The translations under genes and the position numbers were made by a program. The notes below the pieces were generated by a model. The model was not told where the DNA came from. It saw only the letters and a list, made by a program, of their open reading frames with translations, and did not search any database. From positions 1 to 46,835 of IMG/VR virus record IMGVR_UViG_3300037475_000076: DNA of 46,835 nucleotides. One strand, given 5' to 3'. The first letter of the stretch is position 1. Every line of letters starts with the position of its first letter. Positions 13,039 through 20,320 of the stretch are shown piece after piece. The stretch comes from a virus.

Positions 13039-13241
13039 TGCCCGGAGAAGTAAGCCGCTCAAATCCGGGGCCGCCTGATGACTCGCCTTACGTACCAAGT
13101 TGGTGCTACGACCCACCGGGGCCGCGCATGTGTAAGTGCGGTGACCATGAGGGCTACCACAACGACCAAGGGCAATGCCTTCGCAGTGGTCGTTGTGGCG
13201 GCTGTCGGTGCTCCGGTTTTGTTGAAGTGAAATCGTCATGA
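13038..13241 (+). CDS. Passenger protein 4 of the element, Cys-rich
   Basis: 67 residues; CKCGDHEGYH and CLRSGRCGGCRCSGF give seven Cys and several His in the C-terminal half, a probable zinc-binding module. Ends 36 bases before the right end of the element. Function unknown. Confidence 0.6.
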   Translation: MPGEVSRSNPGPPDDSPYVPSWCYDPPGPRMCKCGDHEGYHNDQGQCLRSGRCGGCRCSGFVEVKSS

Positions 13242-13254
13242 CTTTTAAGGAGTT

Positions 13255-13277
13255 AGGGAGTTATGTATGTAATTCCC
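13255..13277 (-). repeat. Right terminal inverted repeat of the IS1595-type element
   Basis: Reverse complement starts GGGAATTACATACATAACTC. Reading outward on the plus strand it contains GGGAG (13256-13260) and ATG 13263 in frame with the 3' remnant of the interrupted gene. Confidence 0.9.
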
Positions 13278-13334
13278 GAATTTTACCCCTGCAAACCAGA
13301 CATATTCGCTGCCACATACGAACCAGCGGAGTGA
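13263..13334 (+). pseudogene. 3' remnant of the interrupted PGDYG-like gene, fused to an IS-supplied start
   Basis: The remnant proper begins at the second target duplication (13278) and reads EFYPCKPDIFAATYEPAE to the TGA at 13332-13334. The element's right end provides a ribosome-site-like AAGGAG/GGGAG and an in-frame ATG at 13263, so a 23-residue peptide could be made from the remnant. Function is very unlikely, but the junction is tidy. Confidence 0.75.
13278..13285. repeat. Target-site duplication, right copy
   Basis: GAATTTTA, same as 11231-11238. The last four bases belong to the codons TTT and TAC of the interrupted gene. Confidence 0.92.
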
Positions 13335-13376
13335 ATTTTGGGCGGGAGCCGGAAAGCAATAACGGAGGACGAAACG

Positions 13377-14195
13377 ATGGAAACGCAGATTGAAGCACAG
13401 TTTGAAGTAGTTTCACCCGAAAAAACAAACGCGATTGAGCGCACACCGGCAATGCCACCTGTGGCCATTGCGCCGATTGCCAATACATCCATCGCAATTA
13501 TGGACCGCCTGATTGAACGGGGAGCCAGCCTGGAGCAGATGAAAGACGTGATGGCCTTCATCCGCGAACAAGAGGCCCATGAAGCCGAGAAGCTGTACAA
13601 CGCGGCAATGTCAGCATTTAAGGCCCACGATATTCACGTTGGCAAAGACAAGAGCAACAAGCAGTACGGCTCGAAATATACGTCTCTGGGAAACCTAATC
13701 AGCACTGTAACGCCTTTCCTGAGTCAGCACCGGCTGAGCGCAAGCTGGACAATCGACCAGTCCGCCGCGCCAGCGATAAAAGTGACCTGCATTATGAAGC
13801 ACGAAGCGGGTCATTCTGATTCGGTTTCCATGGTCTGCGGGCCTGATAAATCCGGCTCAAAAAACCCAATTCAGGAAATTAAATCAGCGATCACTTATTT
13901 GAAGGCGTGCACGTTTGAATCCATCTGCGGGATCGCTTCGAGCGATGCCAACCTGGACGATGACGGCAACGCGGCTGGCGCGAATAGTGCAAAGCCCACG
14001 CAGCGCATGGACGAAACCGAATACAAGGAACGCTGCGCATTCTTCCCGAAATGCAGCACTGTGAAAGAGTTGCATGACCATTGGCACGCCTCATACGGAG
14101 AGGCCAAAAAGATTGGCGACAGCACGGCGATGGAAGAGTTCAATCGCCTGAAAGATGAGCGTAAGAAGTCGCTCTTGAAAGACGTGGTGCGCTAA
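13377..14195 (+). CDS. erf: ERF family single-strand annealing protein
   Basis: 272 residues from ATG 13377, preceded by GGAGG at suitable spacing. The core at about 95-195 matches the ERF superfamily: an HVGKDKSNKQYGSKYTSLGN start, then beta strands and GSKNPIQEIKSAITYLKACTFESICGIASSD, in which GSAxTYxRRY-type sequences are usual. C-terminal part is a helical, charged tail. ERF proteins anneal complementary single strands and help circularise or recombine phage DNA. It pairs with the YqaJ exonuclease gene directly downstream (TAATG overlap), giving a Red-like recombination module. Confidence 0.85.
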   Translation: METQIEAQFEVVSPEKTNAIERTPAMPPVAIAPIANTSIAIMDRLIERGASLEQMKDVMAFIREQEAHEAEKLYNAAMSAFKAHDIHVGKDKSNKQYGSKYTSLGNLISTVTPFLSQHRLSASWTIDQSAAPAIKVTCIMKHEAGHSDSVSMVCGPDKSGSKNPIQEIKSAITYLKACTFESICGIASSDANLDDDGNAAGANSAKPTQRMDETEYKERCAFFPKCSTVKELHDHWHASYGEAKKIGDSTAMEEFNRLKDERKKSLLKDVVR

Positions 14196-14944
14196 TGAAC
14201 GTCTTAGGAATTTACTATCCGCAGCCTGAGTGGTATCAGGCCCGCTTGGGACTCATCACGAGTTGCAAGGTAAACGATGCCATAACCCTCAGGCAGAAGG
14301 GTGGCACTCACGATCTGGCAGCACGGCGCAAGCTGAAAATGGAGATTATTGCCGAAATGACCACTGGCAAAACTCCAGATCACTACGTTTCCGCTGCCAT
14401 GGATTGGGGAGTAGACAATGAACCCAAGGCGCGCAAGGAATATGAGTACCGCACAGGCCTAGAAGTTGAGCAGTTGGGTTTGGTGATGCACCCGACTAAC
14501 CCGCGTGCAGCAGCGACCGCAGACGGATGGGTGGCTCCGAATGGCATCCTGGAAATCAAGTGCCCTGAAACCTACACGCATCTTGAATACCTCGCTACCG
14601 GGGCAATACCAAAAGAATATCTCGATCAGATCAACTGGCAGATGGCTTGCTGCGGCCCGGAAATCGAGTGGTGCGACTTTGTTTCCTACGATCCACGGAT
14701 TGAGCATGAAGACCTGCAAATGCTCATCATCCGGCATGAACGCGACGACAAGCGCATTGCCGAGATGGAAGAAGCAGTGAATCAGTTCCTCTCGGAAACC
14801 ATTGCTCTATTTGAGCAGATCAAGCGCGGGGCCAAACACCAGACGCTCGAAGAAAAGTTGCGCGACAGCCTCAAAGCGACCGGCAAGTACACGGATGCCG
14901 AAATGATGGACATGCTCAGAGACGAAGGAATACAAGTTCCGTGA
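14195..14944 (+). CDS. YqaJ/lambda-Exo-like exonuclease
   Basis: 249 residues. Motifs follow the YqaJ viral recombinase domain: WYQARLGLITSCK at 13-25, E76 in GVDNEPKARKEYE, D110 in ATADGWV, E120-x-K122 in GILEIKCP and Q145 in DQINWQMACCG. These are the PD-(D/E)xK active site residues that bind two metals. The enzyme degrades duplex ends to give single strands for the ERF protein just upstream. C-terminal helix is charged. High confidence in family, inference for pairing. Confidence 0.9.
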   Translation: MNVLGIYYPQPEWYQARLGLITSCKVNDAITLRQKGGTHDLAARRKLKMEIIAEMTTGKTPDHYVSAAMDWGVDNEPKARKEYEYRTGLEVEQLGLVMHPTNPRAAATADGWVAPNGILEIKCPETYTHLEYLATGAIPKEYLDQINWQMACCGPEIEWCDFVSYDPRIEHEDLQMLIIRHERDDKRIAEMEEAVNQFLSETIALFEQIKRGAKHQTLEEKLRDSLKATGKYTDAEMMDMLRDEGIQVP

Positions 14945-15348
14945 AACGCCAGAGCAAGCCGCCCCAAAGAAGGACGAAGCCCAGACGGAAGCGGCCTGAG
15001 TTATTCGGTCACACGCATGGGCTTAGGTTGCGCGGCAAAGCCAAGACGGAGCAGCGCAGAAAGTTGTTTGAGCGGAGCGTTGGTAGATGCGAGGCCAGCA
15101 CTGGAGAAATGATTTGCCAACATGAAGGCGTTGGACTTTATTTCCGCTGCGGCAAGCGGATCACATGGGAGTCAATGGAATGGAGTCACAACCGACACGC
15201 GGCGAACAAGTGCGACTGTCTGGAGTGCGGGATAGCGTCATGCAAAGAGTGCCACCAGAGGCGGCACAATCCGAAACCATGCCCAAAGAAGCCGAGTTCA
15301 CAGAGCGACTGCTTGAGGGATTTAGCGAGCTTTTCAACCGGAAGATAG
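14941..15348 (+). CDS. HNH/NinG-like Cys-His-rich nuclease-type protein
   Basis: 135 residues from GTG 14941 (GTGA overlap with the exonuclease stop). A very basic N-terminus leads to RRKLFERSVGRCE, then CGKRITWESMEWSHNRHAAN and CLECGIASCKECHQRRHN, the Cys-Cys-His pattern of HNH or recombination NinG-like proteins. It may be a structure-specific nuclease of the recombination module. The last 30 residues overprint a good alternative frame (15279-15398), so the real end could be earlier or joined by a frameshift. Confidence 0.6.
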   Translation: MKRQSKPPQRRTKPRRKRPELFGHTHGLRLRGKAKTEQRRKLFERSVGRCEASTGEMICQHEGVGLYFRCGKRITWESMEWSHNRHAANKCDCLECGIASCKECHQRRHNPKPCPKKPSSQSDCLRDLASFSTGR

Positions 15349-15398
15349 CAGAAGTAGTTAGCAGGATGGCAAAGGATCACTACGGGAACAAGGAATGA
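15279..15398 (+). CDS. Possible 39-residue helical protein
   Basis: From ATG 15279 the frame encodes MPKEAEFTERLLEGFSELFN and a further amphipathic helix to the TGA at 15396-15398. It looks much more protein-like than the tail of the overlapping HNH frame. Either a tiny gene, or the true C-terminus of the HNH protein after a frameshift. Confidence 0.4.
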   Translation: MPKEAEFTERLLEGFSELFNRKIAEVVSRMAKDHYGNKE

Positions 15399-15414
15399 AT
15401 GAAGGGGGATTTTG

Positions 15415-15855
15415 ATGGCAACTTACAGGACGGCAGGCGAGCCGATTCGCCAAAAAGTAAACCAGTATCAGGATGATCCAATTCAGAACCGCAGCCTGTC
15501 TGACATGTGCTGGAACGGTATTCATTGCAATCACCGCAATTCTATTGGCGACATTGTCGGCTGTTCCGGCTGGAAAGACCGCTGCAAGAAATGTGTTGAA
15601 ATTCAGTGCCGCGCCAAGTGTCCCTGCGCCTGCCATGAACGCTGCGAGTGTCTATGCCATGCCGATCCCGGCAAAGAGCGCATCGTTAAAGACCGTCACG
15701 CCAGCGAATCAATCATTGAAAAACACGGAACGGTAGAGATTGCCGGGAAACAGTGCGACTTCAAGAGTCGCAAGGACGTGCAGTGTAAGGCGATGGCAGC
15801 GAAAGATTCTACCAAGTGCCTGCTTCATGGATTTGTGCAAACGAGCAGAGATTAA
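15415..15855 (+). CDS. Cys-rich hypothetical protein
   Basis: 146 residues from ATG 15415 (AGGGGG ribosome site). About fifteen Cys, with CKKCVEIQCRAKCPCACHER and CECLCH in the middle and single Cys in the first and last quarters; likely binds several zinc ions. No known family. Confidence 0.65.
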   Translation: MATYRTAGEPIRQKVNQYQDDPIQNRSLSDMCWNGIHCNHRNSIGDIVGCSGWKDRCKKCVEIQCRAKCPCACHERCECLCHADPGKERIVKDRHASESIIEKHGTVEIAGKQCDFKSRKDVQCKAMAAKDSTKCLLHGFVQTSRD

Positions 15856-15880
15856 GTTTGGCGGCGGGGGAGCGGAGAGC

Positions 15881-16633
15881 ATGACGGCAACAGCGATTGA
15901 AGTTCAAGAGAAACCGATTCTATTTTCAGGCCCGATGGTCAGGGCGATTCTTGATGGCAGAAAAACGCAATCGCGGCGAGTAGTTAAGCCGCAGCCCGGG
16001 CCATGCGATCACAAACTCAACGAGGAATACGAAGGCCATGCTATCCCCACAGAATTTTTCATGATGGATGCTGGCGATTGGGCGTGTCGAACTTGTGGCA
16101 ATGGGGTGCGCCTGACGCGGAATGATGCGGTTGGCATTATATGCCCTTATGGCAGGCCGGGCGGCAATATCTGGGTGCGGGAAGCATGGCAATACTACGG
16201 CGGCGATGAGTACCTTTACCAGAAGAGCCGTCAATCGGTCGCCTATAAAGCCACATGGGACAGCGACAAATGCCTATGGAAAGAAGGTACAGCCGAGCCA
16301 ACAACATTTGATTACTGGCCTGAAACGTGGCGGCCATCCATCCACATGCCGCGCTGGGCCTCGCGGATCACTCTTGAATTGACCAAAGTGAGAGTTGAGC
16401 GGGTACAGGAGATTAGCGAAGAGGAATCCATTGCCGAAGGTGTGAAGGCATTCGACGGAAGCGCAAAGGGTTGCTTCGCTGTACTCGGAACAACCGCAAT
16501 AAGCGGCACTACTGCTAAGGAATGCTATCAGCGGCTCTGGGACTCAATCAACCTCAAGCGCGAAGGCGGCAAGTACTCATGGGCGGCTAATCCGTTTGTT
16601 TGGGCTATTGAGTTCAGGAGAGTAGTTGGGTAA
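15881..16633 (+). CDS. ASCH/PUA-like domain phage protein
   Basis: 250 residues from ATG 15881. Begins with PILFSGPMVRAILDGRKTQS RR (about 11-33), then IWVREAWQYY, RPSIHMPRWASRITLELTKV and a C-terminal WDSINLKREGG ... NPFVWAIEFRRV, a pattern common to phage-encoded ASCH-like proteins. ASCH domains are PUA-related and are thought to bind RNA or modified nucleotides. A CRTCG motif lies in an insertion. Exact role unknown. Confidence 0.75.
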   Translation: MTATAIEVQEKPILFSGPMVRAILDGRKTQSRRVVKPQPGPCDHKLNEEYEGHAIPTEFFMMDAGDWACRTCGNGVRLTRNDAVGIICPYGRPGGNIWVREAWQYYGGDEYLYQKSRQSVAYKATWDSDKCLWKEGTAEPTTFDYWPETWRPSIHMPRWASRITLELTKVRVERVQEISEEESIAEGVKAFDGSAKGCFAVLGTTAISGTTAKECYQRLWDSINLKREGGKYSWAANPFVWAIEFRRVVG

Positions 16634-16642
16634 TATGACCCA

Positions 16643-17107
16643 ATGCAAAGAAAACATCCGAAAATCATTAATGGCGAGGAATGTTGGCTATGTCCGACCT
16701 GCCAACGCTGGGTTCCCCGCCGAGACTACTATGAGAGAAAGCGCAGCTGGAATGGGCTTGGTACGCAGTGCAAGAAATGTCACGGAGCGGGTGCTATCCG
16801 AACCCGCGACCCCGAGAATCATCGCAAAAAACGCCGTGAATCAATGGCGCGTGGCCGTGCTGCCAATCCCGAGAAGTTTCGAGAACGGGAACGAATTTAC
16901 TCGCGCAAACGGGAATGGTCACCCAAGCGTGAAGCTCGCTATCTGCTCAATCAAGCCGTCAAGCGGGGAGAGATACTTAGGCCGAGCAGGTGTACGCGCT
17001 GCGGACAAGAGAGGAAGCTACAGGCGCATCACAAGGATTATAGCCGCCCTTTGGCAGTCGAATGGCTCTGCACTCTATGCCATGGAGATGAGCACAGGAA
17101 GCGCTAA
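16643..17107 (+). CDS. HNH-type zinc protein
   Basis: 154 residues. N-terminal CPTC (17-20) and CKKC (43-46) form a recognisable zinc-ribbon preceding a long basic linker; the C-terminal part CTRCGQERKLQAHHKDYSRP and CTLCHGDEHRKR has the HNH finger layout with HH as the central residues. Possibly a homing-type or recombination endonuclease. The overlapping frame at 16626-17135 is a shadow. Confidence 0.7.
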   Translation: MQRKHPKIINGEECWLCPTCQRWVPRRDYYERKRSWNGLGTQCKKCHGAGAIRTRDPENHRKKRRESMARGRAANPEKFRERERIYSRKREWSPKREARYLLNQAVKRGEILRPSRCTRCGQERKLQAHHKDYSRPLAVEWLCTLCHGDEHRKR

Positions 17108-17172
17108 ACCGAAGTACGAGGGGCCAACGGCATGAAATCTGGAGTCCGCACAGACCGGGCCGGGAAGTAAGC

Positions 17173-17532
17173 ATGAACCAAGTCGCTTTTACTGTTCCTC
17201 TGGTTCCGCCGAGCGTGAACCACTACGTAAAGCACACACGATCAGGGAGGCACTATGTCACTAAAGAAGCTAAAGCGTTCAAAGCGGCCACAGGAATTTT
17301 TGCCAGAGGTAAGCATGTTTCTTCCTCCTGGTACGAGGTGGAAATTGCAATCTTCCTTGCTAAGGGACAAAGAGGCGACGGGGACAATTTCGGCAAATGC
17401 GTTCTTGATTCTCTTGTTGCCGCAGGGGTCATCCATTCGGACGCTGCGGTCAAAAAAGTATCAATCACTAAAGATCGCGATTGGGAAAACCCGCGCACAG
17501 AAATAACAGTAAAAGCGATTCAGGAAGTCTGA
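17173..17532 (+). CDS. rusA: RusA-like Holliday junction resolvase
   Basis: 119 residues, same length as E. coli RusA (120). The signature GDGDNFGKCVLDSLVAAGVI at 68-87 and D90 in HSDAAV give the acidic residues D69/D71 and D90 plus K75 that match the catalytic set in RusA. It would resolve four-way junctions made by the ERF/exonuclease pathway and in replication. The interval before the gene (17108-17172) holds only a 12-codon open frame. Confidence 0.92.
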   Translation: MNQVAFTVPLVPPSVNHYVKHTRSGRHYVTKEAKAFKAATGIFARGKHVSSSWYEVEIAIFLAKGQRGDGDNFGKCVLDSLVAAGVIHSDAAVKKVSITKDRDWENPRTEITVKAIQEV

Positions 17533-17561
17533 AATTTTGGGCGTAATGAGGGAGAAGTAGG

Positions 17562-18623
17562 GTGGCATTTTTAGAAATTGACGGGATTTTGAATGGTCGG
17601 CGGTTGCGTAAGTGCTCGCCCACTGCTCACTGGCGTTATGGGTACTATCTGTTGCTTTCCAATGGGTACAGCCGGATCGAAATGGACTTTGAGTCTATCT
17701 CTTATCGTCTGGTTTCCTTCCGGGGAACAGCTCCTACGCCTCAAGAAATAGAAGCTGAATTTGTTGAGTACGAAAAGCATCACCTGGTTTTCGTTTATGA
17801 GCACAATGGCCGTAAGTGGGCGCAGTTCGACACTCCCAACTCTGGATCCAAGGAATGGAAGACCGCAGTCGATCTGAAAAGCCCGATGCCGCCGGAGCCA
17901 CGCTATTCAGAATGGCTTACAGAGCAGCATGGCGACCAATGGAAAAAGTTTCACTGGTATAACCCTGCACACAAAACAAAGGGGATAAGGCAGGTTCCGA
18001 CATGGCCTAAGTCAACTATTGACCAAAATTTGGCCAAATCTCAGCCAAGCGATGACCAAGATTCTGCCTTAGGTTTAGGTTCTGGTTTAGGTATAGGTAA
18101 AAATACAAAAGAAAAACCTTCCAAGCCATCCGCTCGCAAAGCTCGCGGCCCAAAAACTACCGACATCAGGTATCACCACTTCGTAGACATCCTGCACCGC
18201 TATTGGGACAAGTTCACAAAGCCGAAAATTAGGTTTGAACTCTGGTTTGATAGAGCAGGTGGCAAGCAACTAAAAAACATTCTTGCTCGCCATTCAACCA
18301 TGACGGTTGAGGATTTTACGCACTGCGTAGCCAACCGCGCGCGGAGTCCGGGCGTGAAGCATGAAGAGCCGTTTTATCTCTGGGGCGGTCACATTCTGGA
18401 ATGGGTTGGAGGGCCAAAGGGCAATGGACAAGTTAGCAAAGACGCAGAGCGCAACGCTAGAAATAAGGCGGAAATCATACGCGGAATCACAGGCCAAAAC
18501 CCTAGCGGAAATGCTGTACATAGTGGGCCAGCAGTACCGGAAAGAGATCACGGCGGAAGTGACCGCGTTTTGGAAGTTGTCGCTGATAGATCGCGGGCGG
18601 CTGTCGCCGGAACAGATACGTGA
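17562..18623 (+). CDS. Phage replication initiation protein (winged-helix N-terminus)
   Basis: 353 residues from GTG 17562. N-terminal about 120 residues are rich in Tyr and Trp and look like a wHTH-containing origin-binding domain (HWRYGYYLLLSNGYSR, then PQEIEAEFVEYEKHHLVFVY). A low-complexity SALGLGSGLGIGKN linker at about 168-180 is followed by a basic helical domain. This is the build of lambda-O-like initiators, whose gene contains the origin; a cluster of TTAGGT words lies in the linker-coding part. The last 66 residues overprint the next gene by 200 bases, so the real end may be earlier. Confidence 0.7.
   Translation: MAFLEIDGILNGRRLRKCSPTAHWRYGYYLLLSNGYSRIEMDFESISYRLVSFRGTAPTPQEIEAEFVEYEKHHLVFVYEHNGRKWAQFDTPNSGSKEWKTAVDLKSPMPPEPRYSEWLTEQHGDQWKKFHWYNPAHKTKGIRQVPTWPKSTIDQNLAKSQPSDDQDSALGLGSGLGIGKNTKEKPSKPSARKARGPKTTDIRYHHFVDILHRYWDKFTKPKIRFELWFDRAGGKQLKNILARHSTMTVEDFTHCVANRARSPGVKHEEPFYLWGGHILEWVGGPKGNGQVSKDAERNARNKAEIIRGITGQNPSGNAVHSGPAVPERDHGGSDRVLEVVADRSRAAVAGTDT
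18066..18110 (+). other. Candidate replication origin: TTAGGT repeats plus A-rich stretch
   Basis: TTAGGT occurs at 18069, 18075 and 18087 and ATAGGT at 18093, spaced 6, 12 and 6 bases, followed by an A-rich segment (18098-18115). The repeats encode the Gly-Leu linker of the initiator. Iterons within the initiator gene beside an A/T-rich unwinding segment are the arrangement of lambda-type origins. Alternatively, they are only the codon pattern of a repetitive linker. Confidence 0.4.
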
Positions 18624-18954
18624 AGGGTTTAATGCTCACTTTTCCAACCCGCAGAAATGCGACTGGCCTCCTCAGCCGGGAGATATTTTTGGCGGCGTAC
18701 CGGAGATGCCGCAGCCAGGGAATGCAACGTTGGACGAAATGCGGAACCTGAAAGCGCGAGAGGCCGGCGGAGAAAAGTTTTACGGAAAAGCAGACTTGGC
18801 CGCTGACTTTTTGAAGCAGGTTGAAAATGCAGCTCCGAAAAAGTCAATGCCGAACGTGCGAACAGTATTCCCTGACATAGATCCAAACAAGAACGCAGAG
18901 AAACTTCGCCAGCAAGCGGAGACTTTACTTAAATCCCAAACGAAAGGAGATTGA
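18424..18954 (+). CDS. Replication-associated helical protein (possible helicase loader)
   Basis: 176 residues from ATG 18424. Sequence YRKEITAEVTAFWKLSLIDR at about 37-56 and GRLSPEQIREGFNAHFSNPQ at 57-76 resemble phage proteins adjacent to O-like initiators. Mostly helical, with an acidic/basic mixed C-terminus. It overlaps the 3' end of the initiator gene by 200 bases in another frame. A DnaB-loader or replisome role is inferred from position only. Confidence 0.55.
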   Translation: MDKLAKTQSATLEIRRKSYAESQAKTLAEMLYIVGQQYRKEITAEVTAFWKLSLIDRGRLSPEQIREGFNAHFSNPQKCDWPPQPGDIFGGVPEMPQPGNATLDEMRNLKAREAGGEKFYGKADLAADFLKQVENAAPKKSMPNVRTVFPDIDPNKNAEKLRQQAETLLKSQTKGD

Positions 18955-19054
18955 TGCCTATTAGCGAATAAAACCGGCCAGACACTTGAGTATTTTTCGA
19001 CTAATCCGGGCAGGTTTCCAGCCGAAGCCGCCCGGAAATAAAAACAGGAGATTT

Positions 19055-19276
19055 ATGGAATTCAAAGAAATAGATATTCCGCCGAAGAAAAATGACAAAA
19101 AGAAAGAGATGTGGGATGCGCTTGCGGATGCCCTAAAGCAAACCTCTAAAGCCTTGGAATTTCCAACAACGACGGGGCAGGGACTAGCGGTAGCAATGAG
19201 ACATCGTGGCGTATATGTCAAGGTGCAGAGATTAACGCCTGAGACTGTTGCCGTGTGGAAAGTTGAGGCGCGGTAA
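19055..19276 (+). CDS. Small hypothetical protein
   Basis: 73 residues from ATG 19055, preceded by AGGAG. A Lys/Asp-rich start (PPKKNDKKKEM), a helix and a beta hairpin (RHRGVYVKVQRL, TVAVWKVEAR). TAATG overlap with the next gene. Function unknown. The 100 bases before it (18955-19054) hold no gene I can support. Confidence 0.6.
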   Translation: MEFKEIDIPPKKNDKKKEMWDALADALKQTSKALEFPTTTGQGLAVAMRHRGVYVKVQRLTPETVAVWKVEAR

Positions 19277-19476
19277 TGGGAGAACTTGAGAAAGCAGTGA
19301 GACAGGTAAGGGCATTCATGATCGACAAAGCGTTGAAAGAATCGCACGGTAACAAGTGCTGGGCTGCGCAGAAGCTGGGCATTCACCGGAATACATTGCA
19401 ACGGCAAATGGATGAGCTGGGCGTGTTCAATCCGGTGATTCAACGCAGATACCGCGAAAAACAACAACAGCAGTGA
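19276..19476 (+). CDS. Fis-type helix-turn-helix protein
   Basis: 66 residues. Residues 17-48 (DKALKESHGNKCWAAQKLGI, then HRNTLQRQMDELG) match the Fis-family HTH found at the C-terminus of NtrC-like activators and in Fis itself. As a free-standing protein it is probably a nucleoid-like or transcriptional regulator acting on phage or host DNA, perhaps a late-gene switch. ATG overlaps the upstream stop. Confidence 0.75.
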   Translation: MGELEKAVRQVRAFMIDKALKESHGNKCWAAQKLGIHRNTLQRQMDELGVFNPVIQRRYREKQQQQ

Positions 19477-19489
19477 CGGGGCGGCAGAG

Positions 19490-19609
19490 GTGACGATTCC
19501 CGAGCGCAAGGCTGAATATGGCACGCCAGAATACTTCTTGTTGCAGCGATTGCGCGCCGCCCTCACCCCTGAGCCAGCGTCTCAGACAGCGGAGGAGAAG
19601 AAGTCTTGA
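19490..19609 (+). CDS. Short hypothetical protein
   Basis: 39 residues from GTG 19490: MTIPERKAEYGTPEYFLLQR then an Ala/Pro/Glu-rich tail. The stop (19607-19609) overlaps the TTG of the following gene, and the composition looks genuine. Too short for family assignment. Confidence 0.45.
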   Translation: MTIPERKAEYGTPEYFLLQRLRAALTPEPASQTAEEKKS

Positions 19610-19839
19610 CGGATGAAGAATGCCGCGAAGAAGTGAAGACGTTGATTCTCTTCTATGAGAAACGCGGAGCGGATTGGTTAACGGCAGCAGAATTCGTGCT
19701 TAGTCGGCACAGTGGAAGGATTGATTATGTCATTGGAAAACCAAGATTCGGTCAGGTCGGATTCGGCAGACCGAGAAATTCCAGATCGGCGAACGGCAGA
19801 GGCAGCAGAGTGGCTGTCACAGCAGAACGCGGGATTTGA
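19606..19839 (+). CDS. Hypothetical protein with a TTG start
   Basis: 77 residues from TTG 19606 with GGAGGAGAAG upstream. The first 40 residues (REEVKTLILFYEKRGADWLT) form a convincing helical unit; the last 37 are Arg/Gly/Ser rich and overprint the start of the next gene, which begins at 19727. The true product may be shorter. Confidence 0.5.
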   Translation: MTDEECREEVKTLILFYEKRGADWLTAAEFVLSRHSGRIDYVIGKPRFGQVGFGRPRNSRSANGRGSRVAVTAERGI

Positions 19840-20320
19840 CACACCAACATTCTGGCTAGTCGCCGGACTATTAGCTAATTTCAAAGCCGCGCCCCCATCC
19901 TCATCATCGGGAGAGAGGGCCGAGAACTGTGATTGGCCTTTTAGCGGAGTTTGCCAAGGTGATGATGAAGCCTGCCTAAAAGCGAACAGGTGCTTAAAGA
20001 ACCTGCCAGCCGCGCCCTCCCCTACGCCCTCAGTGTCCACGCCGGAGTTATCCGATGCATTGCTATATCTTAAAGCCAGAAAGGCTCTGCGTGATGCAAA
20101 TTCCGCGCCCTCAGTGTCCACAGAGCCGCGCTGCCCGAAGTGTGGAAATGATGGAAAGGGTTTAGGCTGCGCATTGGTTGTTGGCGTGAACTGCGTCAAG
20201 TGCTGGGCATGTGCTACCCGATTTGAGATTAAACATCTGGCCGACTTCTCCCAATTCTTCCGCGCCCGATCCTCAGGAGATGGAGGGCCAGAAGGCGGGG
20301 CCGCGAAGGAAAACAAATGA
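19727..20320 (+). CDS. Hypothetical protein with C-terminal zinc ribbon
   Basis: 197 residues from ATG 19727 (GGAAGG upstream). A helical N-terminal part, a Ser/Pro-rich middle containing two copies of the short word SAPSVST/PTPSVST, and a C-terminal ribbon CPKCGNDG and CVKCWACATRF. Probably binds nucleic acid. A repeated DNA word (CGCCCTCAGTGTCCACG/A) encodes the SVST motif twice. Function unknown. Confidence 0.6.
   Translation: MSLENQDSVRSDSADREIPDRRTAEAAEWLSQQNAGFDTPTFWLVAGLLANFKAAPPSSSSGERAENCDWPFSGVCQGDDEACLKANRCLKNLPAAPSPTPSVSTPELSDALLYLKARKALRDANSAPSVSTEPRCPKCGNDGKGLGCALVVGVNCVKCWACATRFEIKHLADFSQFFRARSSGDGGPEGGAAKENK

Larger units (their letters stand above)
11239..13277 (+). mobile_element. 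IS1595-family element with four passenger genes
   Basis: 2,039 bp bounded by terminal inverted repeats of 23 bp (11239-11261 and 13255-13277; 20 of 23 positions match, both beginning GGGAATTA) and flanked by the perfect 8-bp duplication GAATTTTA. It encodes an IS1595/ISXO2-type transposase and four small proteins that are not transposases, one upstream and three downstream, all on the same strand with 1- to 4-base overlaps or short gaps. Passenger genes are known in some members of this family. The clean duplication indicates a recent insertion. The host gene is interrupted, yet the rest of the phage genome is intact. Confidence 0.92.

Noticed and set aside
11236-13239. 667-residue minus-strand open frame across the transposon
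   Set aside because: Antisense to the transposase and passenger genes; composition is low quality and it starts and ends inside the element without gene signals.
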